Assembly (NCBI GenBank): GCA_030830785.1
Contig: JAURMI010000013.1
Coordinates: 124,001 to 188,000, forward strand
Reading direction: 5' to 3'
Origin: Crocinitomicaceae bacterium
GTDB taxonomy: Bacteria > Bacteroidota > Bacteroidia > Flavobacteriales_D > Crocinitomicaceae
Length of the DNA: 64,000 bases
Shown here: piece by piece, positions 51,572-60,995 of the stretch
How positions within the stretch are numbered: the stretch's first letter is position 1
Layout of the letters: each line of letters begins with the position of its first letter
Notes under the pieces: model-generated
What the model saw: the letters and a program-made list of their open reading frames with translations, nothing else
Database searches by the model: none
Told to the model about the DNA's origin: nothing
Translations under genes and position numbers: made by a program

Positions 51572-54500
51572 TTAAGGTTTAATTAATTTTTGATTGTGAA
51601 TGCCAAGTGTAGTCTCAATTTGAATTAAGTAAGTACCTGAGGGGTAAGCACTCATATCTATAAAACTTTCAGCAAATTGGGCAGATGCATTCATGTCTTC
51701 TTGGTAGAGTTGCCGACCCATTAAATCGAGCAATTTAAGTTTTGCACTACCGTTAATTTGGCCACTTAATTCTATGGTTGTGAGACCAATTGTTGGGTTG
51801 GGATAAATTTTAATTTCTGGAGTTTGATTTAATTCTGGTACGTCTAAGGTAAAACCTACCGTAAAATCATAGCGGTGATAGTGGCCAAAATCACCAGGAA
51901 AAAATTCTATGTAGCTCCCCCCTACTTTTCTCAGGCGCATCTGACCAGCAGTTTCTCCTTCTACTTGGGCTGAATACCAGAACGACAAACCGTCATGGTC
52001 TGTATCCTCAATTATTATAGAATAACAACCTGGAGCCAAGTCAAAAGTGTCTTTGTATTGCGTAGAATTCTGTAGGTTGCTGCGTTCAAATAATACATTT
52101 CCTGCGTGGTCTAAAAGTTGATAGCTATTTTCTACGGCCTTGTTGTTTGTGGTAAGCCACACAAAAAACGGTCCATCGATGCGTTCAGGGGCATCGTACT
52201 TTACAGTCATCAAACTATTCTGATTATATAAATCCGGACCAATATTTCCATTGACATCGGCAACCCAAGCAGTAAAGGTGTAGGAGCTATCTTGCTCATA
52301 CCACCAGTTCATGTCTGTTACGGGAATTTCTACTACCGTCTGATCCAAAAAGTCCAAGTATCCGGTCCAGTCATAAACCAGATTTTCACCATAATCTAAC
52401 CAACAAAATATTCTACACGCGGTAAGCGGCGCCAAGCCCGTATTTTTGAGAATAATCCTAGGGTTTTGACATGTAGGATTCCACTTGGAATAATACTCAT
52501 AGTTATTTGGGTTGAGGACATCAACAATGGCAGCATCATACTCAAAATTTGGTGCAGAGTAAGAAATTAGATCGTAGGCAGCAATGTAATTACCCCCAGC
52601 CTGCCCCGGATCATTGGCAGGTACAGCATTGACTGCATAATCCAATTCAACAGTATCACCCGGTGTAACATATGGAGTGAGTTCAAATTCAAAATCCTTG
52701 ACCATATCACCTGGGCACCAACCTTCTCTGGCATAAGGCCAAGTTCCACCTTGCCCAATATTGGGGTTGTCTCCGCATGCCATCGCATCCCAAATACTCC
52801 AATTGAATCTAGGTATACCATCTACTTTGATTTGATGACTATTATTTACCCATTCGCAACAGGCGTAGTCTCCAACTTGGCCATGGCCAGACATGCGTGT
52901 TTTAATTTTAAACATTTCGGCGCTATCCGATAGCACCACTGGCTTAGATTGTAAAACCCCATCTGCAGCCATTTGGCCAAAATTATATGACCTGGACTCT
53001 GCCCATATCGGTTCTCTTTTAACAACATCTCTCGGTGGTGTTCCTTTAATGAAGGCAAACTTAAGGTCCAATAATTCTTGTGTATTGTGAGCGGAAAGGT
53101 CAACAAGACCATGTAAATATTGTTGGTAGTCTGTAACGTCGTAAATCCACGTAAATCCGTTCGGGCCTAAATCAAATTGGATACCATAGGGTGTAATGTA
53201 ACGAGCAATCTCCACATTATTGATGACTTCATATGGTGGGTTGTAGACTACAATGGGTTGGTTATTCAAGGAAAGCGTAGTTTGCACTGGTGTTGAACTT
53301 AGAACATTTCCATTAGCATCTATGACTGCTTGCACACCCTCAGGTGCGCCAATATAGGTTTCAACTAATTGAAAATGCCTGTTTAATGGGGCCTGTTCAA
53401 ATACAACAACGGGTTCTTTAAGAATGGGTTGATTCACCAAGGTGGTGGTCATGCCTTGGGCAATATCTTGACCGATTTTCAGGACAGGCCTTAAATTAAG
53501 TACCTGAGTACCTGCATAGACTCCAAAGATAGGGTCTGGTGCTACCATCCCAAATTCAGAGGGCATGAGGGTATGGCCGTTTCCACTTAAATCATAAGCA
53601 TAACGGAGGTTATCAAAATCATGGTACAGCACCAAATCATTCCAATTCGGATGCGTGTTATCCACCTTTTGTTGGTAGAAAGTGGCAATAGTAGATTCGT
53701 TCAAAGCCGCCTTGTAAATGCGGAGTTCGTCTAATTTACCAGACCAAAAATTTGCAGCATTGCCATTAGCGCCAATGATGAATTTTTGTATATAACCTAT
53801 TTCTCTATTTTTATTCGTGCCGCTATGCCAAAGCGTGCCATTTTTATAAATAAACATTTCACCATTGGCTTGGTCTTTTACAAAAGCCCAATGGTTCCAT
53901 TGGTAATCACCAATATCATTACTTGTAGCAACCTTATTAATGCGGTCATAGCCCGTTTCGTCTCCAGCATCAAAATAAATATTGTTATTGCTCCATGGCA
54001 TGTGAATATTGAACACCCTGCGGCCTGCACTGTCAAATGCTTCCATAATGCTTGTATTTACACCCATATTGAACTCTGAACGCGCCCAAAATTCGACCGT
54101 AAAAGCGCCTCCAATTTCTTCATTAACAAAAGAAGACATCGTATAATTTGAACCCGAAAGCGTGAGTGTGCCGTTTCGGCTTCCATAGGCAACAGACATG
54201 GGGTTTGGGGTCTGCTCCATGAGGAATTCCAAGTTTTGACTCGCTGGAAAATCATTGTTGTTTTGACCAAATTGCACCAAGATATTGGACGTGCCATCCC
54301 AAACAAAATCTTGAAAAAATACAAAGGTATTCCAACCCGCAACTAAGGGTGCATTTGCCATACCCGGGCCAAAGGAAGCATTAAAAACACCTAAAAATGG
54401 CGCTTGAATAAACTCCGTCAGGGTAGTTTGCTGAGTATGGGCCATCTGTATGCTGGGCCACTGTAATTCTCCTCCTGTTACAAGATTGAGTTGTATTGAA

Positions 54501-55054
54501 CTAATCGGCCCAGCTTGAATTCCCGCCGCATTTAGTTCTGCAGCCGTCATGATGAACTGATAACGGCTACCTTGAACACTATTGACAAAAGGTTTTGTTG
54601 ACACAACACTTCCGTTATTAAAGGCTATATGACTCAAAGGAGCCCCAGAGGCATTTGTTTCAGGCCGTGTATATACTGGCATTTGATATTGATCCACTTC
54701 AGTGTATGGAAGCGGTTTTAAATTTATTTGAACAGGACTTGAGCAATTTGCTAAAAATTGCATGCCATTGATGGCAACTGAATCAAAAGCACCGGTATGG
54801 TCATAAACTTTCGTGTAAGTGAGGTAATCCCATTCTCCGCAGTTGTATTGATCCCAGGTGGTGAGCGGTGAGCACTTGAGTTTATAGTACATCTGTACTT
54901 TCTCAAAACGTTCTGTATCTAAAGAAGCAGGGAATTGAAAATTCGCCCGACGTGTCGTGATTGAATCAAAAGTAAATGTTTGTACCCAGGTAGTATCTTG
55001 GGCAAAAATCGATAATTGACTGAGGAGAATAAAAACAAAAAGTAGGTATTTCAT
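51572..55054 (-). CDS. T9SS-secreted PNGase F-like protein with LamG domain
   Basis: About 1160 residues. I start at the ATG at 55054, which opens into a signal peptide (LLFVFILLSQLSIFAQ). The N-terminal PNGase F domain has KCSPLTTWDQYNCGEWDYL around residue 65, with the WD pair expected near the active site. A LamG/concanavalin-like domain is inserted at about 305-460 (AFTVEFWARSEFN, KLDELRIYKAALN). The second PNGase F domain carries GHGQVGDYACCEWVNNSH near 725 and WDAMACGDNP. A T9SS sorting domain ends the protein (KIYPNPTIGLTTIELSG). PNGase F releases N-glycans from proteins; many related proteins are not tested, so activity is uncertain. Confidence 0.87.
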   Translation of the reverse strand: MKYLLFVFILLSQLSIFAQDTTWVQTFTFDSITTRRANFQFPASLDTERFEKVQMYYKLKCSPLTTWDQYNCGEWDYLTYTKVYDHTGAFDSVAINGMQFLANCSSPVQINLKPLPYTEVDQYQMPVYTRPETNASGAPLSHIAFNNGSVVSTKPFVNSVQGSRYQFIMTAAELNAAGIQAGPISSIQLNLVTGGELQWPSIQMAHTQQTTLTEFIQAPFLGVFNASFGPGMANAPLVAGWNTFVFFQDFVWDGTSNILVQFGQNNNDFPASQNLEFLMEQTPNPMSVAYGSRNGTLTLSGSNYTMSSFVNEEIGGAFTVEFWARSEFNMGVNTSIMEAFDSAGRRVFNIHMPWSNNNIYFDAGDETGYDRINKVATSNDIGDYQWNHWAFVKDQANGEMFIYKNGTLWHSGTNKNREIGYIQKFIIGANGNAANFWSGKLDELRIYKAALNESTIATFYQQKVDNTHPNWNDLVLYHDFDNLRYAYDLSGNGHTLMPSEFGMVAPDPIFGVYAGTQVLNLRPVLKIGQDIAQGMTTTLVNQPILKEPVVVFEQAPLNRHFQLVETYIGAPEGVQAVIDANGNVLSSTPVQTTLSLNNQPIVVYNPPYEVINNVEIARYITPYGIQFDLGPNGFTWIYDVTDYQQYLHGLVDLSAHNTQELLDLKFAFIKGTPPRDVVKREPIWAESRSYNFGQMAADGVLQSKPVVLSDSAEMFKIKTRMSGHGQVGDYACCEWVNNSHQIKVDGIPRFNWSIWDAMACGDNPNIGQGGTWPYAREGWCPGDMVKDFEFELTPYVTPGDTVELDYAVNAVPANDPGQAGGNYIAAYDLISYSAPNFEYDAAIVDVLNPNNYEYYSKWNPTCQNPRIILKNTGLAPLTACRIFCWLDYGENLVYDWTGYLDFLDQTVVEIPVTDMNWWYEQDSSYTFTAWVADVNGNIGPDLYNQNSLMTVKYDAPERIDGPFFVWLTTNNKAVENSYQLLDHAGNVLFERSNLQNSTQYKDTFDLAPGCYSIIIEDTDHDGLSFWYSAQVEGETAGQMRLRKVGGSYIEFFPGDFGHYHRYDFTVGFTLDVPELNQTPEIKIYPNPTIGLTTIELSGQINGSAKLKLLDLMGRQLYQEDMNASAQFAESFIDMSAYPSGTYLIQIETTLGIHNQKLIKP

Positions 55055-55095
55055 AGTGAGGATAAATAGTCCTCTAAAATACAAACTATTTAATT

Positions 55096-55941
55096 CTAAT
55101 TGAAAAACAATTGCAACGACAAGCCCAGGGTTTCTCTAAGTTGTGTGCGGTCAATAATATAATCTAAGAAACCGTGCTCTAATAAAAACTCACTTGTTTG
55201 AAATCCTTCTGGCAAGTCTCGGCCAATTGTTTCTTTAACCACACGAGGGCCGGCAAATCCAATGAGTGCGCCAGGTTCTGCAATATTGATATCGCCGAGC
55301 ATCGCAAACGATGCGGTAACCCCACCAGTGGTAGGGTCTGTGAGGTAAGAAATATAAGGCAATTTTGCTTCGGCCAATTGACCTAATTTTCCCGAAACCT
55401 TGGCCATTTGCATTAAGGAAAAACCTGCTTCCATCATACGTGCCCCACCAGATTTTGAAATAATCATAAATGCTGACTTTTCTGCAATGGCAACATCAAT
55501 TGCTCTGGCAATTTTTTCTCCCATTACTGAACCCATAGAGCCGCCAATAAAATTAAAGTCCATGGCTGCTACCACCAACTTATGACCGTTAAGGGTTCCT
55601 TTTGCCGTTCTAATGGCATCTTTTAAGCCCGTATTTTTTTGTGTTGATACAATGCGGTCGACATATTTTTTTGTGTCTTCGAAACCCAAGGGATCACCAG
55701 ATGAGAGCTTGGTATCTAATTCCTTAAATTTTTGATCGTCGAAAAGCAATCTAAAATACGCTTCAGCACCAATGCGTTCATGGTGAGAGCAGCGATTGCA
55801 GACATAGCTACTTGCCAAAAGATCCTCACTGGTATATAAGGTTTTGCAATTTGAACAGCGTACCCACAATCCTTCAGGTACCTCCATTTTTTCGGAGGTT
55901 GCAGTTGTAATTCCTTCTTTGTTTCTTTTAAACCAAGCCAT
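55096..55941 (-). CDS. accD: acetyl-CoA carboxylase carboxyltransferase beta subunit
   Basis: 281 residues, the first committed step of fatty-acid synthesis. An N-terminal zinc ribbon with two CxxC pairs (RCSNCKTLY and [12 protein letters not shown], about residues 28-60) precedes the crotonase-fold carboxyltransferase domain with [29 protein letters not shown] and [15 protein letters not shown]-like [13 protein letters not shown]. It begins two bases after the fbaA stop and is translationally linked to it, an order found in other Bacteroidota. Confidence 0.97.
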   Translation of the reverse strand: MAWFKRNKEGITTATSEKMEVPEGLWVRCSNCKTLYTSEDLLASSYVCNRCSHHERIGAEAYFRLLFDDQKFKELDTKLSSGDPLGFEDTKKYVDRIVSTQKNTGLKDAIRTAKGTLNGHKLVVAAMDFNFIGGSMGSVMGEKIARAIDVAIAEKSAFMIISKSGGARMMEAGFSLMQMAKVSGKLGQLAEAKLPYISYLTDPTTGGVTASFAMLGDINIAEPGALIGFAGPRVVKETIGRDLPEGFQTSEFLLEHGFLDYIIDRTQLRETLGLSLQLFFN

Positions 55942-55943
55942 AT

Positions 55944-57005
55944 TTAAATCAAAGTATTGATATTTTTTAGATCCACAAAAGTTTGCTCCAATCGCTTTAT
56001 AAAATTCATTTCACCAGCACGCAAAATATTGCGTGGATCATAGTATTTTTTGTTGGGTTGGTCTTCCCCGTCGGGATTTCCAATTTGGGTACGAAGATAA
56101 TGCATTTTGTCTTCGATGTAGTCTCTAAGGCCTGCGCTGTACGCAAATTGCATGTCTGTATCTATATTCATTTTGACCACACCGTAGCTAATTGCTTCAT
56201 GAATTTCTTCAATGCTAGAGCCCGATCCACCATGGAAGACGAAGTCAATGGGATTATATTTAGTGTGAAATTTTTCCTGAATATAATTTTGAGAATTTTT
56301 CAAAATAACTGGAGTTAATTGGACATTTCCCGGTTTGTAAACGCCATGCACGTTTCCAAAAGAAGCAGCAATGGTAAAGCGATGAGAGATAGCATTTAAG
56401 GCCTCATATGCAGCAGCTACCTCTTGGGGCTGTGTATAAAGTTTTGAATTATCAATTTCTGTGTTGTCGACGCCATCTTCTTCGCCACCTGTAATACCCA
56501 ATTCAATCTCAAGTGTCATATCTATTTTTGACATACGGCGCAAATAGTCTTTACAAATTCGCAGATTTTCTTCGAGTGGCTCCTCACTTAAATCAATCAT
56601 GTGTGAACTAAACAAGGGTTTTCCTGTTTCAGCAAAAAATTTTTCTCCTTCATCGAGTAAAGCGTCAATCCAAGGCAATAAGTTCTTGGCACAATGGTCC
56701 GTATGTAAAATAACTGTTGCGCCATAAGTTTCGGCCAAGGCATGGATGTGCTTTGCACCAACTATTGAACCTAAAATTGCGGCCTGATGGCTTGTATTTG
56801 ATAGACCTTTACCTGCCATGAATTGCCCTCCTCCATTAGAGAATTGTATAATAACGGGAGCATGAAGTTTGGCTGCGGTTTCCATAACTGCATTTATTGT
56901 ACTGCTACTCGTTACATTGACGGCTGGTAATGCAAAGCCTTTTAATTTAGCTAACTCAAATATGGCTTGAACGTCATTACCTGTGGCCACACCGGACTTG
57001 ATCAT
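55944..57005 (-). CDS. fbaA: class II fructose-bisphosphate aldolase
   Basis: 353 residues. Zinc-dependent aldolase of glycolysis and gluconeogenesis. [17 protein letters not shown] holds the catalytic aspartate and first zinc histidine, [13 protein letters not shown] the conserved E-G segment, and [14 protein letters not shown] the phosphate-binding loop with the last zinc histidine. Length and motifs match the class IIA (FbaA) type of Escherichia coli. It is upstream of accD in one unit. Confidence 0.97.
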   Translation of the reverse strand: MIKSGVATGNDVQAIFELAKLKGFALPAVNVTSSSTINAVMETAAKLHAPVIIQFSNGGGQFMAGKGLSNTSHQAAILGSIVGAKHIHALAETYGATVILHTDHCAKNLLPWIDALLDEGEKFFAETGKPLFSSHMIDLSEEPLEENLRICKDYLRRMSKIDMTLEIELGITGGEEDGVDNTEIDNSKLYTQPQEVAAAYEALNAISHRFTIAASFGNVHGVYKPGNVQLTPVILKNSQNYIQEKFHTKYNPIDFVFHGGSGSSIEEIHEAISYGVVKMNIDTDMQFAYSAGLRDYIEDKMHYLRTQIGNPDGEDQPNKKYYDPRNILRAGEMNFIKRLEQTFVDLKNINTLI

Positions 57006-57104
57006 GTCGATTTTTTGTTGTTGATTGATAGTACAAAATTAGAAATTATCTACGATATAATATTTCCACAAAAGTTGCGTTATAAAAGAAAGAATTTACT
57101 GCCT

Positions 57105-57251
57105 ATGATTAAAAATACTTACCCAACACATCCCAAGCGGACAAAATCATTTCTTCCCAATCCACAGGTCCTGGACTTTTTAAAAAAATACAGTGCTTCA
57201 ATAGAAGTTCTTAAAGGAAAAAAGAACATTATTTTGATCCAAAAAAATTAA
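57105..57251 (+). CDS. possible small basic protein
   Basis: 48 codons from ATG 57105: basic N-terminus (TYPTHPKRTKSFLPNPQ), then a helix-like stretch VLDFLKKYSASIEVLKG and a closing strand. The S/P-N-P-x-x-x-x-x-FLKKYSxSxEV pattern recalls short conserved proteins of Bacteroidota that I cannot name. It lies in the gap between the divergent fbaA and a terminator that fits its 3' end. No clear promoter box. It could be a chance frame; its codons look like those of its neighbours. Confidence 0.5.
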   Translation: MIKNTYPTHPKRTKSFLPNPQVLDFLKKYSASIEVLKGKKNIILIQKN

Positions 57252-57253
57252 TT

Positions 57254-57278
57254 GAGCGCCTTAGGGCGCTTTTTTATT
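57254..57278 (+). terminator. terminator between the small protein and DUF1801 gene
   Basis: Stem AGCGCC / GGCGCT with loop TTAG then T6 on the plus strand; on the minus strand the stem also precedes a T-rich run, so it may serve both genes. Confidence 0.85.
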
Positions 57279-57618
57279 GCCTACTTTGTAGATAGTTGAG
57301 CATCTCTTCAATTAAATCCAATGGGAAACTAGCATCAAGAGGTAATTGCAATGCGCCTTTTGAAAATTTCAAGCCTCTTCTCTCGAATTCGCTTGTGAAT
57401 TTAGATATTGTTTTTGCTCCAGGATAAAGGCCAATGTGTTTTGAATACCCGGCATAATGGATAAAATTTTTTCCGTTGCGCTCAAAAGTTGGAATTCCAT
57501 AACTTATTTTTTGATTTAGGCCCGAAACTTTAGCATTGATAAAATTATGCAATTCCTTTAATTTGACTTGTGTATGCAGAGGGAACTGCCCAATGTGTTT
57601 TTCAATTTCTCGGTGCAT
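57274..57618 (-). CDS. DUF1801 family protein
   Basis: 114 residues of the DUF1801/YdhG-like fold. KISYGIPTFERNGKNFIHYAGYSKHIGLYPG and FSKGALQLPLD (read as separate pieces) are the hallmarks, together with the closing helix DLIEEMLNYLQSR. Function unknown; proteins of this family bind small ligands or iron chaperone frataxin-like partners in some species. The start overlaps the stop of the SRPBCC gene by one base (TAATG), so they are coupled. Confidence 0.9.
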   Translation of the reverse strand: MHREIEKHIGQFPLHTQVKLKELHNFINAKVSGLNQKISYGIPTFERNGKNFIHYAGYSKHIGLYPGAKTISKFTSEFERRGLKFSKGALQLPLDASFPLDLIEEMLNYLQSRQ

Positions 57619-58034
57619 TATTTTTCACAATAAGCTTTAAAATGATCTAATATGGCCTGCCAACCGTTTTGCTGCAATTCTCTTGGGTTCATGCCCTCTG
57701 GTTCAAAACGCTGGTCTAGTCTTATGCCATTTTCTATTGAGGTGAATAACACTTCAACTTTTCTTCCATCCTCCAATTCTGATGCAATAAACTTATTGGT
57801 ATCAATTTGTCTGAAAGTAGCATTGAGATCAAAACCCATTGAGCCATCTTTGGCTTCCATTCTATAACTAGACTTACCTCCTACTCTTAAATCACTTATT
57901 GCCCTTGGACAACACCATGATTCGTGCGCAAAATTCCAATGAACAACGTGTACTTCTTGTGTCCATTTTTCCCATATTTGATCAATAGGTGCAGCTATAA
58001 TAGCCGAAACTTCAATCCATTGATTATTTTCCAT
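57618..58034 (-). CDS. SRPBCC/AHSA1-like protein
   Basis: 138-residue START-like protein with the AHSA1 signature VSAIIAAPIDQIWEKWT at the N-terminus, a hydrophobic cavity fold inferred from the family, and the C-terminal helix GWQAILDHFKAYCEK. The family includes activators of Hsp90 ATPase and many ligand-binding proteins of unknown role. A perfect -7 box stands four bases upstream of its ATG; it shares a divergent promoter region with uvrB and is co-transcribed with the DUF1801 gene. Confidence 0.9.
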   Translation of the reverse strand: MENNQWIEVSAIIAAPIDQIWEKWTQEVHVVHWNFAHESWCCPRAISDLRVGGKSSYRMEAKDGSMGFDLNATFRQIDTNKFIASELEDGRKVEVLFTSIENGIRLDQRFEPEGMNPRELQQNGWQAILDHFKAYCEK

Positions 58035-58038
58035 AAAA

Positions 58039-58046
58039 CAAATATA
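58039..58046 (-). promoter_or_regulatory. -7 box TATATTTG, four bases before the SRPBCC ATG
   Basis: Perfect box on the minus strand, followed by TTTT and ATG at 58034. Divergent from the uvrB box, 22 bases apart. Confidence 0.65.
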
Positions 58047-58068
58047 AAATGAAGACCATTAAAATTGG

Positions 58069-58076
58069 TAATTTTG
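58069..58076 (+). promoter_or_regulatory. -7 box TAATTTTG, four bases before uvrB ATG
   Basis: Perfect box, then ATCC and the ATG at 58081. No LexA-like palindrome is evident in the short divergent region. Confidence 0.6.
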
Positions 58077-58080
58077 ATCC

Positions 58081-60099
58081 ATGCAATTTGAGCTTGTTTC
58101 CCAATACCAACCAACCGGTGATCAGCCCCAAGCAATTAGGCAGCTCATCGATGGATTAAAGTCACAAACAAGCCATCAAACGCTTCTAGGAGTAACGGGA
58201 AGTGGCAAAACTTTTAGTGTGGCCAATGTTATTTCAGAAATTCAACGACCTACGCTGATTTTATCGCATAATAAAACTTTGGCAGCCCAACTTTATGGCG
58301 AATTCAAAGGGTTTTTTCCCAATAACGCCGTAGAATATTTTGTATCTTATTACGATTACTACCAACCTGAAGCCTATATTCCTTCCACAGGAACTTTCAT
58401 TGAAAAGGATTTGCAGATTAACGACGAAATTGAAAAATTGCGCTTGGCTGCTACATCGGCCTTGTTAAGCGGAAGGCGCGACGTTATTGTGGTGGCCTCA
58501 GTAAGTTGTATTTATGGAATTGGCAACCCAACCGAATTTAAAAATAGCATTATACATTTGCGTATTGGACAAGTTCTAGTACGCAACAAATTTTTATTCA
58601 ATTTAGTCGAGAATTTATATCAGCGCACCGATAAGACGCTTGAACGCGGTCAATTTCGTGTAATTGGTGACACTGTCGATATTTTTTTGGCATACGCTGA
58701 CTATGCCATTAGAATTTGTTTTTGGGCCGATGAGATAGAGCAAATTTTAGCCATTGATCCCGAAAGTGGAGCTACTATAGATAGTTTTGAGACGATTGAT
58801 ATTTTTGCCGCAAATCTTTTTGTTTCTAGTCCAGAAAATACACGGCAGGCCATCACAAAAATACAAGATGATCTAGTGGTGCAGGTCGCAAATTTTAGGG
58901 CCGAAGGCAAATTAGAAGAAGCCAATAGACTTGAAGAACGCGTGAACTATGATTTAGAAATGATTCGAGAACTTGGTTATTGTTCTGGGATAGAGAATTA
59001 TTCGAGATACTTTGACAGACGTGAGCCTGGAGAGCGTCCATTTTGCTTATTGGATTATTTTCCTGACGATTTTCTCATGGTTATTGATGAAAGCCATGTG
59101 ACTTTACCACAAGTAAGGGGCATGTACCAAGGAGACCGCTCGAGAAAAATTAATCTTGTCGATTACGGCTTTCGATTGCAAGCGGCAATTGATAACAGAC
59201 CCTTACAATTTAATGAATTTGAAGGGTTTTTAAAAAATGTAATTTATGTTTCTGCAACGCCGGCTGATTACGAGATGCAAATGTCAGAAGGCATATTAGT
59301 TGAACAACTCATCAGACCCACAGGTTTGCTTGATCCGCTAATAGAAGTACACCCGAGTTTAAATCAAATTGATCACTTGATTGAGCAGATCCAGCAAAGA
59401 CGGCAGAAAAATGAGCGGACTCTAGTGACTACGCTAACCAAGCGCATGGCCGAAGAACTGCAAAAATATTTAGACCGATTGGGCATTCCTTGTAGGTATA
59501 TCCATTCTGAAATTGATACGATAGAACGAGTGGAGATATTACGCCAATTGCGTTTAGGAAATTTTGATGTTTTGATAGGGGTAAATCTTTTACGCGAAGG
59601 ATTGGACCTACCAGAGGTTTCCTTAGTAGCCATTTTAGATGCAGATAAAGAAGGATTCTTGCGCAATGAGCGCTCTTTGGTTCAAACTGTGGGGCGTGCG
59701 GCAAGAAATGTGAATGGTAAAGTAATAATGTATGCAGATAAAGTCACAGACTCTATGCAGCGTACCATAGATGAAACCGCCAGACGGCGTCAAAAGCAAG
59801 AAGCTTACAATTTAGCACACAATCAAGTTCCACGACCCTTGATAAAAACCAAAGACAAAATTTTAGAAAGCACAAAGGTTGCCGATGGCGATCAAGCCAC
59901 CAGACTTGCACGAGCAATGCTTAAAGAGAATAATGCAGCACAACCAACGATTGAATTAACTGATCTAAGCCGCGAAGAATTTCAAAAAGAAATTAAAGTG
60001 CTTAAAAAAGAAATGCAACGCGCAGCCAAAGAATTAGATTTTATTGAAGCTGCCCGCATCCGTGACCTTATTAAAAATTTAGAACAACAATACACATGA
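58081..60099 (+). CDS. uvrB: excinuclease ABC subunit B
   Basis: DNA damage-verification helicase of nucleotide excision repair, 672 residues. Walker A LLGVTGSGKTFSVANV at about residue 36, the beta-hairpin YYDYYQPEAYIPSTGTF at about 92, helicase motifs DESHVTLPQ and QTVGRAARNVNGKVIMYADK, and a C-terminal UVR motif that binds UvrC (LDFIEAARIRDLIKNLE). Length is standard. The next gene starts within its stop codon (ATGA). Confidence 0.98.
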   Translation: MQFELVSQYQPTGDQPQAIRQLIDGLKSQTSHQTLLGVTGSGKTFSVANVISEIQRPTLILSHNKTLAAQLYGEFKGFFPNNAVEYFVSYYDYYQPEAYIPSTGTFIEKDLQINDEIEKLRLAATSALLSGRRDVIVVASVSCIYGIGNPTEFKNSIIHLRIGQVLVRNKFLFNLVENLYQRTDKTLERGQFRVIGDTVDIFLAYADYAIRICFWADEIEQILAIDPESGATIDSFETIDIFAANLFVSSPENTRQAITKIQDDLVVQVANFRAEGKLEEANRLEERVNYDLEMIRELGYCSGIENYSRYFDRREPGERPFCLLDYFPDDFLMVIDESHVTLPQVRGMYQGDRSRKINLVDYGFRLQAAIDNRPLQFNEFEGFLKNVIYVSATPADYEMQMSEGILVEQLIRPTGLLDPLIEVHPSLNQIDHLIEQIQQRRQKNERTLVTTLTKRMAEELQKYLDRLGIPCRYIHSEIDTIERVEILRQLRLGNFDVLIGVNLLREGLDLPEVSLVAILDADKEGFLRNERSLVQTVGRAARNVNGKVIMYADKVTDSMQRTIDETARRRQKQEAYNLAHNQVPRPLIKTKDKILESTKVADGDQATRLARAMLKENNAAQPTIELTDLSREEFQKEIKVLKKEMQRAAKELDFIEAARIRDLIKNLEQQYT

Positions 60100-60374
60100 A
60101 GCCGATTGATCTATTTCGAATAGCAGCCATTGGTGAAGGATTTTCTTGGCTGGCCCTTTTGCTTACCATGTTTTTAAAATATGGTTTGCAGCTACCAAAT
60201 CCAAATATTTGGGTTGGTTACATACATGGTGGCCTATTTCTTTTTTACTGTTTAATTATTGCCTATTTCTTTTTAAAAGAAAAATGGCGCGTTTCTATCT
60301 GTTTAATTTTGTTCATTACGGCCTTTGTTCCGTTTGGCACTTTCTGGGCAGAAAAGAAATATTTACGTCATTGA
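60096..60374 (+). CDS. DUF3817 membrane protein
   Basis: 92 residues with three hydrophobic helices and the family motifs FRIAAIGEGFSWLALL, MFLKY at the end of helix one and GYIHGGLFLFYCL with the conserved histidine, then FVPFGTFWAEKK. Matches DUF3817, often linked to integral-membrane small proteins of unknown function. Its ATG overlaps the uvrB stop, so it is expressed with it. Confidence 0.88.
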   Translation: MKPIDLFRIAAIGEGFSWLALLLTMFLKYGLQLPNPNIWVGYIHGGLFLFYCLIIAYFFLKEKWRVSICLILFITAFVPFGTFWAEKKYLRH

Positions 60375-60421
60375 TTTGATGTTTTTTTCTATCTTGTTTA
60401 CTTAATTTAAATTTCAATCAT

Positions 60422-60964
60422 ATGCTTAAATTTTTAAAACGTATTTTTATTTTAATTGGCCTTATCATTGGAGTAGTGCTTATTGTTGCTTTGTTCATCC
60501 CCACTGAATTTGATGTAAAACGTGAATTGGTTATTACACAACCCAAAGACATTGTATTTAATTATATCGTTGAGTTAAAAAATCAAGAAAATTACGGCGT
60601 ATGGTGGAAAGCAGACCCAAAAATTAAAATTAGCTACAGTGGTACAGACGGACAGCCTGGATTCATTACCAAATGGAAAAGCAAAAAAGAGGAAGTAGGA
60701 TCTGGCCAACAAAAAATTATTTCTCTTACCCAAGGAGAACGCATTGACCTCGAACTAAAATTCATAGAACCATTTGAAAGCACCAATAAATCTTTTATGG
60801 CAACAAAACAAATTGACGAATCATCTACGCGTGTATCCTGGGGTATAAGTGGAGAAATGCCTTATCCGATGAATATCATGACACTTTTTATTAATATGGA
60901 TGATCAATTGGGATCAGACCTCGAAAAGGGATTAAAAAACTTAAAAAATATCCTCGAAAAATAA
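60422..60964 (+). CDS. membrane-tethered SRPBCC (polyketide cyclase-like) protein
   Basis: 180 residues: an N-terminal transmembrane helix (FIPTEFDVKRE begins the soluble part after LIGLIIGVVLIVALFIP) and a START/SRPBCC domain of about 150 residues with RELVITQPKDIVFNYIVELKN and RVSWGISGEMPYPMN. This layout is common in Bacteroidota; a ligand is not known. A -7-like TATCTTG sequence at about 60389 is one base short of consensus. Upstream of the fabI promoter. Confidence 0.85.
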   Translation: MLKFLKRIFILIGLIIGVVLIVALFIPTEFDVKRELVITQPKDIVFNYIVELKNQENYGVWWKADPKIKISYSGTDGQPGFITKWKSKKEEVGSGQQKIISLTQGERIDLELKFIEPFESTNKSFMATKQIDESSTRVSWGISGEMPYPMNIMTLFINMDDQLGSDLEKGLKNLKNILEK

Positions 60965-60970
60965 AGTTGT

Positions 60971-60978
60971 TAACTTTG
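60971..60978 (+). promoter_or_regulatory. -7 box TAACTTTG for fabI
   Basis: Perfect box, 17 bases before the ATG at 60996. Confidence 0.5.
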
Positions 60979-60995
60979 TCCAAAAATTGAAGCAC

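Noticed and set aside
56967-57104. N-terminal extension of the small protein at 57105
   Set aside because: It overlaps the fbaA start and promoter region on the other strand and reads as non-coding; only the part from 57105 is plausible.
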